This document shows positions 48,301 to 59,520 of a stretch of 64,000 bases of DNA, piece after piece (position 1 is the stretch's first letter; each line of letters begins with the position of its first letter). Both the position numbers and the translations under genes were made by a program. This DNA is from Enoplosus armatus (Eukaryota; Chordata; Actinopteri; Centrarchiformes; Enoplosidae). The notes beneath the pieces were generated by a model. It did not search any database. It was not told the DNA's origin and saw only the letters and a program-made list of their open reading frames with translations. The DNA lies in the NCBI RefSeq assembly GCF_043641665.1, contig NC_092183.1:16020501-16084500 (forward strand). The letters run 5' to 3'.

Positions 48301-51300
48301 CAATTGCTGCAATAATTTACTGGGAAAGCAAAATGGTCCTAACCAGGGACTTACATGAGATGGGAGGGTCCTGGAGGTCCCAGTTGAGTTTACCATACCA
48401 ATATAGAAGCTAGATAGACTTAGCTAACCTGTCTAGCATGGCATATTGCTAACACTGAGAGCTGTACTGGTGGAATAGTTAGAATAGTTTGGTACGACAT
48501 GAACTGTTGCACCTCTGTTGTCCTGTTAGCAGGTGAAACAGATCATAATATGGCATCTTACAATAAGCAGGCAGCATGCCACCCTCAAGTAGAAGATAAG
48601 GATAGGGGAACTACAGAAGTTATTCATTACCTGCTAACCAAAGACACTGCAGTGAAAGATCAACCTCTTAGATGAGCTGATACTGAAGTGAGAATGTTCA
48701 GGTTTGAAATGTGGTTTCCGGTGTCCTGTCATGCCATCGCAGACTACTTCAGCCTATTTGTGTCACAGTCATTTAAACAGACAGTACAAAGGTTTTTTTA
48801 TAATGCATAACAACTTGCAAGCTTAGATATCTGTTGGAACCCATGACTCTGTGTGTGTGTGTGTGTGTGTGTAAGACACAGAAGACTTTTCTTTCATGCG
48901 GTGTGTGTGGGTGGACCTGAAATGAAAATAAATAAGATTTTGGGGGTATTTTACAACCTTACAGTCAATAAAACAAGACAGATTAGGCATTACAATCTGT
49001 CCTCCCCCTCAATGGATATGTTATATTCAGTATTAGACCTGCAGCTATATTCTCTTTTAAGATCAAGATAATTGATGTGACATCCTCCACTTCAAAAAAA
49101 ATGTGACATACTTTCTTACTTGAAGATGGGATGTGAGAAAGTGCAGATATTCATTGGTACAAGAGATCAGTAAGCAGGCTACTGAGAATAACATTTTCCA
49201 TTTACAGGTAGCACCCAGGTTTCAGCATTCCCTGGTGTGTATTTAATACTAACTGTAAGTGCATAAAGGCATAAGGTGGCCATGTGATGTATGTCCGTCT
49301 TTCAGTGCATATCTGTCCAGGCCATTGTGCTGATTTTGGTCGCACTCTCCCACCTCTTTTCTCAAGCACACTGCCACTCATTGCATCTGTGCATTTTATA
49401 GTATTTCCTGCAACTGCTCTACTGCTCCTGTTTGACCTGCTAGTCTTTATTTTATGCCTTAGAAAGCAAAAGGTTTGTGCTCTGAGAAATTGCAGACATT
49501 TCCTTAAGAAAATGCACTTTTCTAATTAAGTAACAATGACATCATCTCCTTCACTCTAATGTGGACCCATGATGTCATTGATGCTGGAAGGAAGGAGCCC
49601 TTCTCTAAGGGAATTATGAACATAAGGTTAATTGCATGACACCTACACTTCAAAAGGTCGACGTCCTTAGATTGTGCATGCAGCAAATGAGTAATAGCAC
49701 AATTGTGTTTATTATAAACCCTCTATCAGAGATCCACTCAACTGATGAGCAGAGAATTAGGATTAGTGACTCTGCAATGGGATATGGTTCAGAGCAGTAC
49801 TTTTATCATGCCATTGTAATCATTCACTGTAGTGATTTTTAGGTTTTTATCTGAGTCACAAATTCTAAATATGGTCATGATAGTTGGATTCAACAGGGCA
49901 GCCTCTATCTCTCTCTTTCTCTTGCTGTCTGAAGTCCTCTTGAGAAAGATATTTATTATTTACTTTCTGAGGGTTACGGTTGTGGCGCAGATGTTTAGTC
50001 TTATTTTGCCATAGTTTATATGAGCAATGTTTCATCTGCAGTGTAGCAGCAATGAGGAAAAACAATGTTGACGCAGTCCAGATCATTTTCCTGTCAAATG
50101 AATAAAAGTTGAACGTGCGCTATTGCCTTCACTGCACAGCGATTAGCCTGTATTTAAAAATAACTGTGCTGCCTTTTATCATTGTTGTGTTTTCTCTCAA
50201 CAGGATAATCGCCATGTGTGGGGACTATTACATTGGTGGGCGGCGGTTCTCTTCTCTATCAGACCTGATTGGTTACTACAGCTATGTGTCTTGCCTGCTA
50301 AAAGGAGAGAAACTGCTATCACCAGTGGCGCCCCCAGAGGTGAGACTCACTCCATGGCTGGGAGTATACAGTAGATTACTCTATTATTATTCTAAACTCT
50401 TTCCATTGTTTGTGTGACATGACATACTTAATATTTGCTCTTCCCCCCCCTCATAGTTGTTTTTTTAAAGGAAATATTGTGAAATACACCTTATCTAAAT
50501 ATTATGAGGTACTCCCAGTTGGTTAAGGTTGTCAGATTTGTGCTGAAATTGTGTAATATTAAACAAATATCTTTCTGTTTAATTTTCAAGACTATACATA
50601 GAAATCAAAATTTGATTGGCAGCTTCTTGTTTTCAGTAACAGATCACCCTACGTGAATGCTGCTCTGAGTGGAATAGGAAAGAACTTTGCACATAAATCT
50701 AGCAAACTGAATTAAAACCTTTTTAAAAGTGCTAAATGCATGTAAGGTATGCAAAATCAAACCTAATCTCCTGAAATGTTGACCAGTAACATTATTTGAA
50801 ATAAATGTTAGACAAAATGTTTGACGGTTGAAAGATGAGTGGAACAAATGTACCTTTTTGAGTTAACTTGAAGTCAGCCTTGATTCCTTTATTCAGCTGC
50901 TGGCAGAATGTACAAGGGAGTATTTTTCACGTCTTCCTTTTCCGCTTTTTCTTTTGCCTGCAGGCAGTATTCAGAACTCTTTAGGCAAAGCTCAAGCTAA
51001 TGCTAATTACGTTTTTTCAGCCGAGTGTGATACCTCCCAGAGGGAGTTGTAGTAGAATACTTGATATTATGGAATAATTGGGGGATTTAACATGGATGTG
51101 GTTTTGGAAGGTCAAGGCTGAGAATGAGAGTTTTTATTCTTTGTGTGTTACATGTTTCCACAGCCTGTAGAAGACAGGAGGAGAGTCAGGGCCATACTTC
51201 CATACACCAAAGTGCCAGATACTGATGAGATCAGGTAAGCAGCTGTGTAATATAACATTTTCATATCCAAGCAATCGGTTTCTTAGAAGTACTCTCATAA

Positions 51301-54300
51301 GTATGATCCATAATCATTGAGACACAGTCAAGCACTGATTATTTCCTCCACTTCAAAAATGTAGTATTTGACTGTATTGCTCCCAAAAAGCAGCCTAGTT
51401 TCCCTTTTGATTTTTTGGCATGTCATAGGTCTGCTCTTCCCCTCACAGCAGCCTGGAAAGCACATCATCTGACTTGTTAATGAAAAACAGTCTTGTCCCT
51501 GTCATTAAGCAGCAGTAGGCACACTTACTGTTGATTCCAGCTATCCCTGATTTCCTAAATCTGATAAACATCTGTCTGAAGTCAACCTCAACCCTGAGTC
51601 TGCCAGCGAGGCACAGGCTTAACTGAGTAGATAGACATGCAATATGCACATCAAATGTTATGAGTCAGAGGAGACACCTGCTGGTAATGCTTTGGTATTA
51701 CAATCAACACGAAATAAATAGTCAGACATTTGACAGTTTCTTCAGCTGGGATATTTAAGTTATAGATCTGCTGTTCCCAAATTTCCATCGCATCATCAAG
51801 ATGACAATGCCTTGACGGAGCAACAGTGTGATAGAGAGATATGGTGTGATATTATAACAACCTATGTATAGTTTACAGTGTGTTGTACACATTTCTCATT
51901 TTCCATACAGTATCCACAATGTCTTAATGTTATCCCTTTCTCTTTATGTCCATTTTGACTCACTGTATCTTCAGCTTCTTGAAAGGGGACATGTTTATTG
52001 TTCACAATGAACTGGATGATGGCTGGATGTGGGTGACTAACGTTCGCACAGAGGAGCAGGGCCTCATTGTGGAGGATCTGGTGGAGGAGGTGGTAAGTAC
52101 AGTACAACATGGGAAGGTTATATCTATTTTAAGGTTGTGATATAATGTGTGAATAAACATAACCATACATAGATGTCACAAAGACTGTAGTCATTGACCC
52201 ATTAGAGTTGGTGTCTTGACAGATTTCTGTTTCTGATATTTTCCAGGGGCGAGAGGAGGATCCACATGAGGGAAAAGCGTAAGTTGTACTTGTATCTGAT
52301 CAATGGGAACATTTCAAAGCAGAACGTAAAAAAGTTCACATGCATGCTTTTCTCATTAGTCATGATTCTGTATGAGTCAGTGAACTATTACTCAACTTTA
52401 TTTTGTGGAAGTGGTGGTTTCTTTTATACTATTACACAACATATCATTGCAGGCTAATATCCACATCCTTAGGATATAGTGTTTTTATATTTGCTTTAAC
52501 AAACCGAATAGCATGACAGCCCATTGTATACAGTACGAGTCATTATTGTCTCCTCACCTATCATGTCCTTTAGCTTTGACAAGTGTGAGTGATGATGTTG
52601 CTGCAGTAGATTCTGCTGAACGTCTGCATTTTGTTGATTGAGCTAATTTTATTGTCTGCTTCTCTTTCTTCTGTTGCTCTTGCTCGATCTCCTGAACAGC
52701 TGGTACCACGGAAAGATCACTAAGCAAGAGGCCTACAACCTGCTGATGACAGGTACCATTTCTCTTTGCCTTTCATTAGGCAATAGTTATTAATCACTTG
52801 TGACATTATCATGCATTCTTTTTCTCAGACATAAGTTGTGAACGTCAAAGTCCATTTATCAAAATATACTGCTGAGCGTGCACTAAAACCTCCCTCACTC
52901 TGATTCTTTTGCTCCCCCTCATTTCGTAGTTGGCCAGGTGTGCAGTTTTCTTGTCCGACCCTCAGACAACACACCTGGGGACTACTCCCTCTTTTTTCGT
53001 ACCAATGAAAACATCCAAAGGTTTAAGATCTCCCCCACCCCCAACAATCAGTACATGATGGGGGGGAGGTACTACAACAGGTATGTCTGGCAATGTGCCT
53101 GCCTTCCACAGTTGTCACATCACATTTCTAAAAAAATATATATATATGTGCAGTTACTGATGTGCTGCATCTCGTTTGCTCTCACTCTCACTGGCAGTGT
53201 TGATGACATTATCGACCATTACAAGAAAGAGCAGATTGTCGAGGGTTACAACCTGAAAGAGCCAGTTTCAGTGCAGGTAGGTACAAATGTATTAGCATTA
53301 TTGAGCCTGTTTGAGATTATATTTTTGATTTAATGGGATGCCATTTGACAATTTAAGGGGTTTAATGACACTTTGCTCATACCCTGACTGCCATGCAAAG
53401 TAACCAGATATTGATGTCAACACTTATCAGTTTCAACAAAGAGGAAAGGTTGAAGCAAATGCAGAGTCACCAATGTCACTGAACTGTAAATGCACTGAAG
53501 AAAATAAATTGTATCAGACATTTCTCTGTTTGTTTTCTTCAAAATATGTAATATTTCTCTGGGGCAACAGCTATAGCACTATACTATAGCATCTGTATAA
53601 GAAGTGTTATAGCACCTAGAAGTATTGTAATGTAAGCTGGTCCTTTTGAATGGAATTGATTTTGCTTTTGTGGTTGTGTGATGGTTTGTTTTTATATTTA
53701 CTGTAGCACCAGGAACAAGTTCTTCCTGACACAGTGGATGGGAGAGAAATTTATAACACTATCAGACGGAAAACAAAAGACGCTTTCTACAAAAACATTG
53801 TCAAGAAAGGCTACCTCCTGTTCAACAAAGGTATATGTAACATCTGTCTCGTAAAGCATTTTTAAGAAAGCCTTTCTGTAGCCCCTCATGATATCATGAA
53901 TAATATTATCTCAGTCTTATCTTGTGGTCAGGTCAGTCAGGATCTACCATTATAATAAACTTATCTTTGGTACCTCTCACCTGCAGGCAAAGGCAAACGC
54001 TGGAAGAACCTTTACTTCATCCTGGAGGGTAACGACGCCCAGCTCATCTACTTTGAGAGCGAGAAGAGAGCCACCAAACCCAAAGGGCTGATCGACCTAA
54101 GTGTGTGCTCTGTGTATGGTGTGCATGACAGTCTTTTTGGCAGGTGAGATGTGAAATCATTGTCCTTGGTCTAATTTAGTTAGGTTGGCAGGAAGTGTTG
54201 TCACTCATCTCTCTACAGTACGAAGTCTTTTAAAATGTTATTTTCTGTTTTGCTTTTTCAGGCCAAACTGTTTCCAGATTGTTGTCCAGCACTTTAGTGA

Positions 54301-57300
54301 GGAGCAGTACATATTCTACTTTGCAGGGGAGGCTCCAGAGCATGCACAGGTAGGCCCTAATACATGTCTCATAAAACAAGCACAAGCACATACATTTTGT
54401 CCAGATGCAATAACTATGTGCTCGGTCTCGAAAATGACTCGCAATGCTGTGATCTGCTCCTGTTATTTATAAAAGAAAATGCTGTTTCTTTAGAAAGCTG
54501 GGACCTCTGTATGTGATAAAGAGCCTGTCCTGATATGAGATATCATGAATTAAGTATAAACCCTGTGAACAGTTTCCAGTGTTGCGAGTTCTTACAGAGA
54601 CAGAGCCCATGACGACTGTGTTTTATAAATGTTCTGACGGTGTTCTGTTTTTGCAGGATTGGATGAAATGCCTTCAAACCTTTTGCAGTAACTTAAGGAA
54701 AACCACTCAGCCGACCTCCAATAAGAGGCTTCGACAGGTACGTATACAATTAGCCAGTGTGTGTTCATGTAGAGTAGACGAATTAAAGCAGTAGGTGATC
54801 AAAATCCAACAAGCCAGTAAAAAGGTATTTATCACTCAGGTGTGAGACCACCAGCAATGAGTAATTGCAACGTTTGTTTGAGAGGTCCCGTGTTCAGCTA
54901 AGTGCGTACACACACACACACACAAAAAGACTAAGTTACTTTTTATCCTTGCTGACTTGACACACACTGAGCATGTTTATTGTACTGCCATTGTAAGATA
55001 AGTCAATCTTGTTGACATAATTACACCATTTCTACACTTAGCTCAACTCAAATTTTAGTTTCGAAGGCAAGGCAGTCCCTTAAAGAAGTTTAGTTTTACT
55101 TTTAAAGGCAATTAATGAGGCTTATTATAGTATATGTCGTCTAAAGGTGGCTTATTAAACAAATTAGTAACTAACTTCGGTAAAGATAGACATATGTAAG
55201 TTTTGTGTGCAAAATCCTTTTTCTCCTTTCAGGTGAGCAGCCTGGTGCTGTATGTGGAGGAGGCCCACAAGCTGCCGGTGAAGTATTTCACCAACCCCTA
55301 CTGTAACATCTACCTGAACAGTGTCCAGGTGGCAAAGACGCACCCTAGGGAGGGACAGAACCCCGTCTTCACTGAGGAGTTCATCTTTGAGTGAGTCTGT
55401 CGGATATCAGAATGCATATTTTTCTCCTCTGTACATCTTCCACTGTTCTTTCTCCCTTTCTATTTTATCTTCCTTACATTCCCAGCAACCCATCTTGCTC
55501 AGAATTAATAACAAGTTCTATACTCGTTAACAGAATTACAAAATGTATGTATCTGTTGTTTCAGTGACTTGTCAAGTGAAATCAACAGATTTGAAATCAG
55601 CCTGAGCAACAAAACAAAAAAGAGCAAAGAAAGTGACATCTGTAAGTACAACTGTACATTTTAAAACAAATGTAATACAACTGCAAGTCTCTGAATTCAC
55701 CTTGTTTCTTTTTGTTTCGTTGCACAACTGACATCTCTCCCACCTTTTCTTTCTGTCCTCCTCTACGCCTCAATGTCTCCCTCTCAGTGTTCATGCGTTG
55801 CCAGTTGAACCGTCTGCAGAAGGGCCAGATGATTGATGAGTGGTTCCCACTCAGCTCCCACGTGCCTCTGAAGGGCATCGAGCCGGGCTCCTTACGTGTA
55901 CGCGCCCGCTACTCAATGGAGAAGATCATGCCTGAAGAGGAGTACAGCGAGTTCAAAGAGGTCTGTTCCACCGAAAAGTGCTTTTGATTGTAATGTCCAT
56001 TAACTGGCCGCTGCCCTGTTATTTGCAGAGAATGACAATAATATAATTTGTTGTGTGTCCTCTGCAGATGATCTTGCAGAAAGAGTTCCATGTCATCTAC
56101 GCTCTGGCCCATGTGTGTGGTCAGGACCGCACCTTATTGGCAAGCCTCCTTCTGCGGATCTTCAGACACGAGAAGGCCGAAGCCCCTCTACTCAGGACAC
56201 TCAATGACAGAGAGATTAACATGGAGGGTAAGAAAGCATTGATAATAAACAGAAAGCATTGCTGAATTAATGGATATGCATACCTTTTACTCCAGGAACC
56301 CACAATATATTAATGCTGAATAAAATGACTCCTTGTTATGTGAAACCTTCAATCTGTCGGCGTAGCGACACTTCAGTTTGCAGTGTTTTACAGGGTTCAG
56401 CTTGTTGTTTTGGTTTGTTTGTTGAGTTGCTTCAGCTCAGAAATATGTACAACCATGAGCCCATACACTGACATATCCTTCTCTGCTTGTGCACTAGATG
56501 AGGCCACAACATTGTTCAGAGCGACCACACTGGCCAGCACGCTGATGGAGCAGTACATGAAGGCCACAGCTACACCCTTTGTCCACCACGCTCTCAAAGA
56601 CACCATCCTCAAGATCATGGAGAGCAAACAGTCCTGCGAGGTAAAGACCTACAAAGGCTTTGAAGGCTGCTGTGTGAGCCTGAGTTGCAATTAATATTCC
56701 AAAACACTCTTATCAAGTTCATACACCCATTGAGATTAATGTCTAGTCAGCGGATAAGCTATTCTGTTTTTCTTAACTTCTCTTGTGCAGCTTTTAGTTT
56801 CAGATAAGGAATATCACAAATGCATTTTTCAGTTGCATATCTACCCAACACACAAAATGTATCAACATTACATGTGATGCATGTTGCTGTTATTTTAGAA
56901 TAAGATTCAATGTTTCTTATCTCATGGTTCACAATCTGTCTTTTTAAGCTGAACCCTTCCAAACTGGAAAAGAATGAGGATGTGAACCTGAACCTGGCTC
57001 ATCTCCTCAACATCCTGTCTGAGCTGGTGGAGAAGATCTTCATGGCTGCTGAGATCCTACCACCGTAAGAACACACATATACTCAACACACAGTACATCC
57101 TGTTTTGTGGGTACATCACTTAAACTGGCTGTTCAGTGGTCTAATAAATCCCAAATAATCAGTCATAATCTCTCTGTGATGACCCATCCAGGACACTGAG
57201 GTTCATCTATGGCTGTCTGCAAAAGTCTGTGCAGCAGAAATGGCCCACCAACACCACCATGCGGACGAGAGTCGTAAGGTAAACAAACACAAATGATCAA

Positions 57301-58249
57301 CGTTGGACACACTTCTTTTAAAAGCTTTAAAAGCTGTATTAGTATTACAGCTTTAATTTGAGCATGTAATTTAGTGTTTGTTCTTTTTGAGTCTAACTTA
57401 ACCTCATCCATTCTTCTCCCAGTGGCTTTGTCTTTCTGAGACTGATCTGTCCTGCCATCCTCAACCCCAGAATGTTCAACATCATTGCTGGTGAGCATCC
57501 GTTGAAAAACACACAAAATCCCTGTTTGCCATGTGACATGTTACCATGTGTGTTTTATACTACCATCTCTCCCCACAGACGCTCCATCGTCAGCGGCAGG
57601 CAGGACCCTCACACTGGTGGCAAAGTCTGTGCAGAACCTGGCCAACCTGGTTGAATTCGGTGCTAAGGTATGGATTATGTACTTGAAAGAAAAGCATACC
57701 GTAGAAATCAGTGGAGTTATGTGCACTGTGAGTTATGATGGACTCATTCTGCAAATGGTTTTTCTCTCCTCAAACAGGAACCCTATATGGAGGGTGTGAA
57801 CCCTTTCATCAAAAACAACAAACATAGGATGATCATGTTTCTGGATGAGTTGGGGGTGAGTGACATTCTTTGCCTTTTGATCAAACTATCAGAAGTCTCT
57901 TTACTTGGCAAGCTTGGAAAATTGTCCTCTGTGTTTGTAGAACGTCCCTGACCTCCCTGAAGCCACAGAGCACTTTAGGACAGACCTGTCCCGGGACCTG
58001 GCTGCGCTGCATGAGGTCTGTGCCACACACTCAGACGAGCTCCGGACGCTGAGCAACGAGAGAGGAGCACAGCAGGTCAGAGGCCGACGATATCACAGCA
58101 CATACAAGACGATTAATGCCGCCCTGTTTCAGAAGACTGATCTGATTCCTGTTTCCTCTCCGCAGCACGTGTTGAAAAAGCTGCTGGCCATCACAGAGCT
58201 CCTCCAGCAGAAGCAGGCTCAGTATGCCATGTCCAACAGCAACAGGTAG
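32766..58249 (+). CDS. rasa1: Ras GTPase-activating protein 1 (p120 RasGAP), 25 coding exons
   Basis: Coding exons: 32766-33310, 47800-47952, 50204-50339, 51164-51234, 51975-52092, 52247-52278, 52700-52752, 52930-53080, 53198-53276, 53707-53830, 53987-54143, 54262-54349, 54657-54737, 55233-55390, 55565-55641, 55788-55960, 56068-56227, 56498-56640, 56949-57064, 57192-57278, 57423-57490, 57579-57667, 57778-57855, 57941-58075, 58166-58249. All introns are GT-AG and all phases match, giving 3156 bases or 1051 residues (human 1047). Domain order is proline-rich N terminus, SH2, SH3, SH2, PH, C2, RasGAP. The protein is recruited to phosphotyrosine on activated receptors and p190RhoGAP and accelerates GTP hydrolysis on Ras; in vertebrates it is needed for vascular patterning. 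The arginine finger (Arg793) and FLR arginine (Arg907) are intact. Teleosts can have rasa1a and rasa1b; the copy cannot be told apart here. Confidence 0.98.
36480..36514. repeat. Perfect 16-bp inverted repeat, 3-base loop
   Basis: The arms TGATGCTGTCCTATAG and CTATAGGACAGCATCA are exact reverse complements separated by AAT. Nothing on either side resembles transposon termini or a longer miRNA-type stem. Confidence 0.95.
37054..37074. repeat. (GA)n microsatellite
   Basis: About ten GA units within rasa1 intron 1. Confidence 0.9.
38925..39654. mobile_element. Non-autonomous hAT element with exact 8-bp target duplication
   Basis: ATAGATCA is present at both 38917-38924 and 39655-39662, the 8-base target duplication typical of hAT. 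The element starts TAGTGATGGG and its other end, read on the minus strand, starts TAGTGATGTG. Both ends carry several copies of the subterminal word AGCCGGCTCTTT and its variants (GAGCCGG, GGCTCCC). The 730 bases contain no transposase frame, so mobility would depend on an enzyme made elsewhere. A 12-base A-run occurs at about 39553. The intact target duplication argues for a relatively recent insertion. Confidence 0.93.
39663..39860 (-). mobile_element. Terminus of a Penelope-like retroelement with hammerhead-like core
   Basis: The phrase TTTGCGACGTTTCAGGGCTAG followed by ACCCTCATCAGG is characteristic of terminal regions of Penelope-like elements in fish. On the minus strand it reads CTGATGA, a short G/C stem, then TGAAAC, which is the conserved core order of a hammerhead ribozyme. 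No reverse transcriptase or GIY-YIG frame is present, so this is a fragment. It directly abuts the right target duplication of the hAT element. The far limit (about 39860) is a guess. Confidence 0.6.
42943..42970. repeat. Perfect 12-bp inverted repeat, 4-base loop
   Basis: The arms GTGTGGTGTCAT and ATGACACCACAC flank TAAC. It lies in rasa1 intron 1 with no flanking transposon signs. Confidence 0.93.
47800..50339 (+). CDS. rasa1: rasa1 exons 2-3: first SH2 domain
   Basis: Exons 47800-47952 and 50204-50339. The domain runs from WYHGKLDR (about residue 183) to the LLSPVAPPE linker. The phosphotyrosine-binding arginine sits in SYLIRES (Arg209), followed by the conserved RRPGSFVLSF strand and the YYIGGRRFSSLSDLIGYY helix region. 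In the family this SH2 binds phosphotyrosine partners such as PDGF receptor and p190RhoGAP. Exon 2 uses acceptor CTCAG|G and donor TTTCAG|GTACGA. Confidence 0.96.
48850..48872. repeat. (GT)n microsatellite
   Basis: About eleven GT units in rasa1 intron 2. Confidence 0.9.
49534..49580. repeat. 12-bp inverted repeat with CRE-like cores, 23-base loop
   Basis: CAATGACATCAT (49534-49545) and ATGATGTCATTG (49569-49580) are exact reverse complements. Each contains TGACATCA, one base from the CREB/ATF site TGACGTCA. It lies in rasa1 intron 2. Confidence 0.85.
51164..52278 (+). CDS. rasa1: rasa1 exons 4-6: SH3 domain
   Basis: Exons 51164-51234, 51975-52092 and 52247-52278 (32 bases). The SH3 fold runs from RVRAILPYTKVPDTDEISF through KGDMFIVHNELDDGWMWV to EEQGLIVEDLVEEV, about residues 283-343. 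As in mammals, the usual ALYDY motif is the atypical AILPY, and this SH3 is known for non-classical partners rather than simple PxxP ligands. The linker GREEDPHEGKA leads to the second SH2. Confidence 0.96.
52700..53276 (+). CDS. rasa1: rasa1 exons 7-9: second SH2 domain
   Basis: Exons 52700-52752, 52930-53080 and 53198-53276. The domain starts at WYHGKITKQEAYNLL (about residue 353). The binding arginine lies in CSFLVRPSDNTPGDY (Arg379), and the domain ends with DIIDHYKKEQIVEGYNLKEP. Together with the first SH2 it allows two-site capture of doubly phosphorylated partners. All key residues are intact. Confidence 0.96.
53707..54737 (+). CDS. rasa1: rasa1 exons 10-13: PH domain
   Basis: Exons 53707-53830, 53987-54143, 54262-54349 and 54657-54737. 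They encode EIYNTIRRKTKDAFYKNIVK, then the PH fold from KKGYLLFNKGKGKRWKNLYF to DWMKCLQTFC with its C-terminal helix (about residues 475-582). Compared with the human GYLLKKGKGKRW as I recall it, this protein has one extra residue (LLFNKG) at the exon 10/11 boundary. PH domains of this class mediate membrane or protein contacts. Confidence 0.95.
55233..55960 (+). CDS. rasa1: rasa1 exons 14-16: C2 domain
   Basis: Exons 55233-55390, 55565-55641 and 55788-55960. The C2 beta-sandwich runs from VSSLVLYVEEAHKLPVK through NPYCNIYLNSVQVAKT and GQNPVFTEEFIF to GSLRVRARYSMEKIMP, about residues 597-720. It is the region tied to calcium- and phospholipid-dependent membrane association in the family. The loop sequence SKESDI differs from mammals, as expected for a surface loop. 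Confidence 0.95.
56068..58249 (+). CDS. rasa1: rasa1 exons 17-25: RasGAP catalytic domain and C terminus
   Basis: Exons 56068-56227, 56498-56640, 56949-57064, 57192-57278, 57423-57490, 57579-57667, 57778-57855, 57941-58075 and 58166-58249. The arginine finger is in TLFRATTLAS (Arg793, human 789) and the structural FLR motif in FLRLICPAILNPRMF (Arg907, human 903), so the enzyme should be active. The C terminus is LLQQKQAQYAMSNSNR, then TAG. That stop is embedded in AACAG|GTAGTA, which also reads as a weak splice donor. A longer isoform is therefore conceivable. Confidence 0.96.
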
Positions 58250-58530
58250 TACTGCACTCCTCCTCTCCTCCCATCTCCCCATCCTTCCGTCAAGTCTCCT
58301 CCACCGGAGTGCAGCACAGAGGAGACCTAGCATGCTCTACCCTCATCACCATGGCAACCCCCACTACCACCACCCTCCATCATGTCCTCCTCCGATAGTC
58401 CCGCCCATCCCCACCCACCTGCCATCTTGTCCTGTTTACCACAAGAGAGCTATGCAACAACAGCAGCCGAGTACAACAACCGACGCAGTACTTAAAAACA
58501 CAAATAAAAAAACTTGCACCAGTGACTGAC
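58250..58530 (+). other. rasa1 proximal 3' UTR with poly(A) signal
   Basis: Directly after the stop the strand is strongly pyrimidine-rich (runs of CTCC and CCACC), then comes AATAAA at 58503-58508. A second AATAAA lies at about 58942, so longer 3' ends are possible. The ccnh transcript ends near 59310 on the other strand, leaving at most about 0.8 kb between the two genes. Confidence 0.6.
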
Positions 58531-59320
58531 AGCTGTATGCGCAGGAAACAGATTTTTTTCCCTCATAAACTGTGTTCACGAGTCTGACTTGGGTACATTT
58601 CATTCCCTTCATCATAAGGGCCAAATATAAAGATTTAAAAAGAGGTTTCTTTGTACCCACTATGTGTTTTGATAGCACAGGTTGCCAAAGTGTACATCTC
58701 CCCCTTCCTGCTCAATATGAGGAAACTGACATGAAGAAGCTAGTTCTCAGTCCCCCCTTTCTTGTAACTGGATTATGAGCGATAATGCTTTTTATACTGT
58801 AATTGACTGATTTATTTTAAGGTTGTGACAATATTCGCAAAGTGCTGAAACTAGCATTTCTGTCTATTTGTTCTTTTTTCTTTCTTTGTTTTCTAGATTG
58901 GAACAAAGTCTTTCAGAAAAGTATGGTTATTTTATATTAAGAATAAATTCTCTTGCTGGAATCATGAGTATACAAGTGAGATGAGCTGAATTTTTTTTTC
59001 CCTCCGATTGTATCAGCTATTTTTTGATTATTTGGTTAAGTCCTTTTTTGAAACTTCTCAATGCCAGACAAGACACATAATCAGAGAAACCAAGTAAAAT
59101 GAAAGTGTTTACAGCAGTAAATTTTTTGAATAGTACAGACTGTATCAGACATGCATGCACTTATTAAACAGTTTTTGTAAAGTAGATTATGGAGTCGTTT
59201 ATTGTCCCCTGACAAAGGTGGAGAAACTTATGCACACAGTATCGTGTGGCTTGTTTACGTGTAAAGAATATTATTCCGTTTTTAATCTACAGAAACATTA
59301 AGACACAAAATGTAGAAAAA
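58531..59320. other. Gap between the convergent genes rasa1 and ccnh
   Basis: AT-rich with no gene of its own. A strong polypyrimidine tract ending TTTTCTAG (58896), followed by 24 bases and GTATGG, has the form of a small exon. Confidence 0.5.
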
Positions 59321-59324
59321 TATC

Positions 59325-59330
59325 TTTATT
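59325..59330 (-). terminator. ccnh poly(A) signal
   Basis: AATAAA on the minus strand, 191 bases beyond the ccnh stop codon. It is the first such signal and therefore the probable 3' end marker. Confidence 0.6.
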
Positions 59331-59520
59331 CTTACTGCAGAACAAAGGCAAACCCAAGTATTGTAGAAACGTAAATATAACATGTACACTTATGCAAACT
59401 GTCTGACGCTCCATCGTGTTTTCTGTAAAGTCTTGGTCATCTAACCTTGACGGTTCAACATTGGAACTAAGTAGCACAATAACTTAAAACTTGAATCCAA
59501 AACCATTTGGGGGTAAATGC

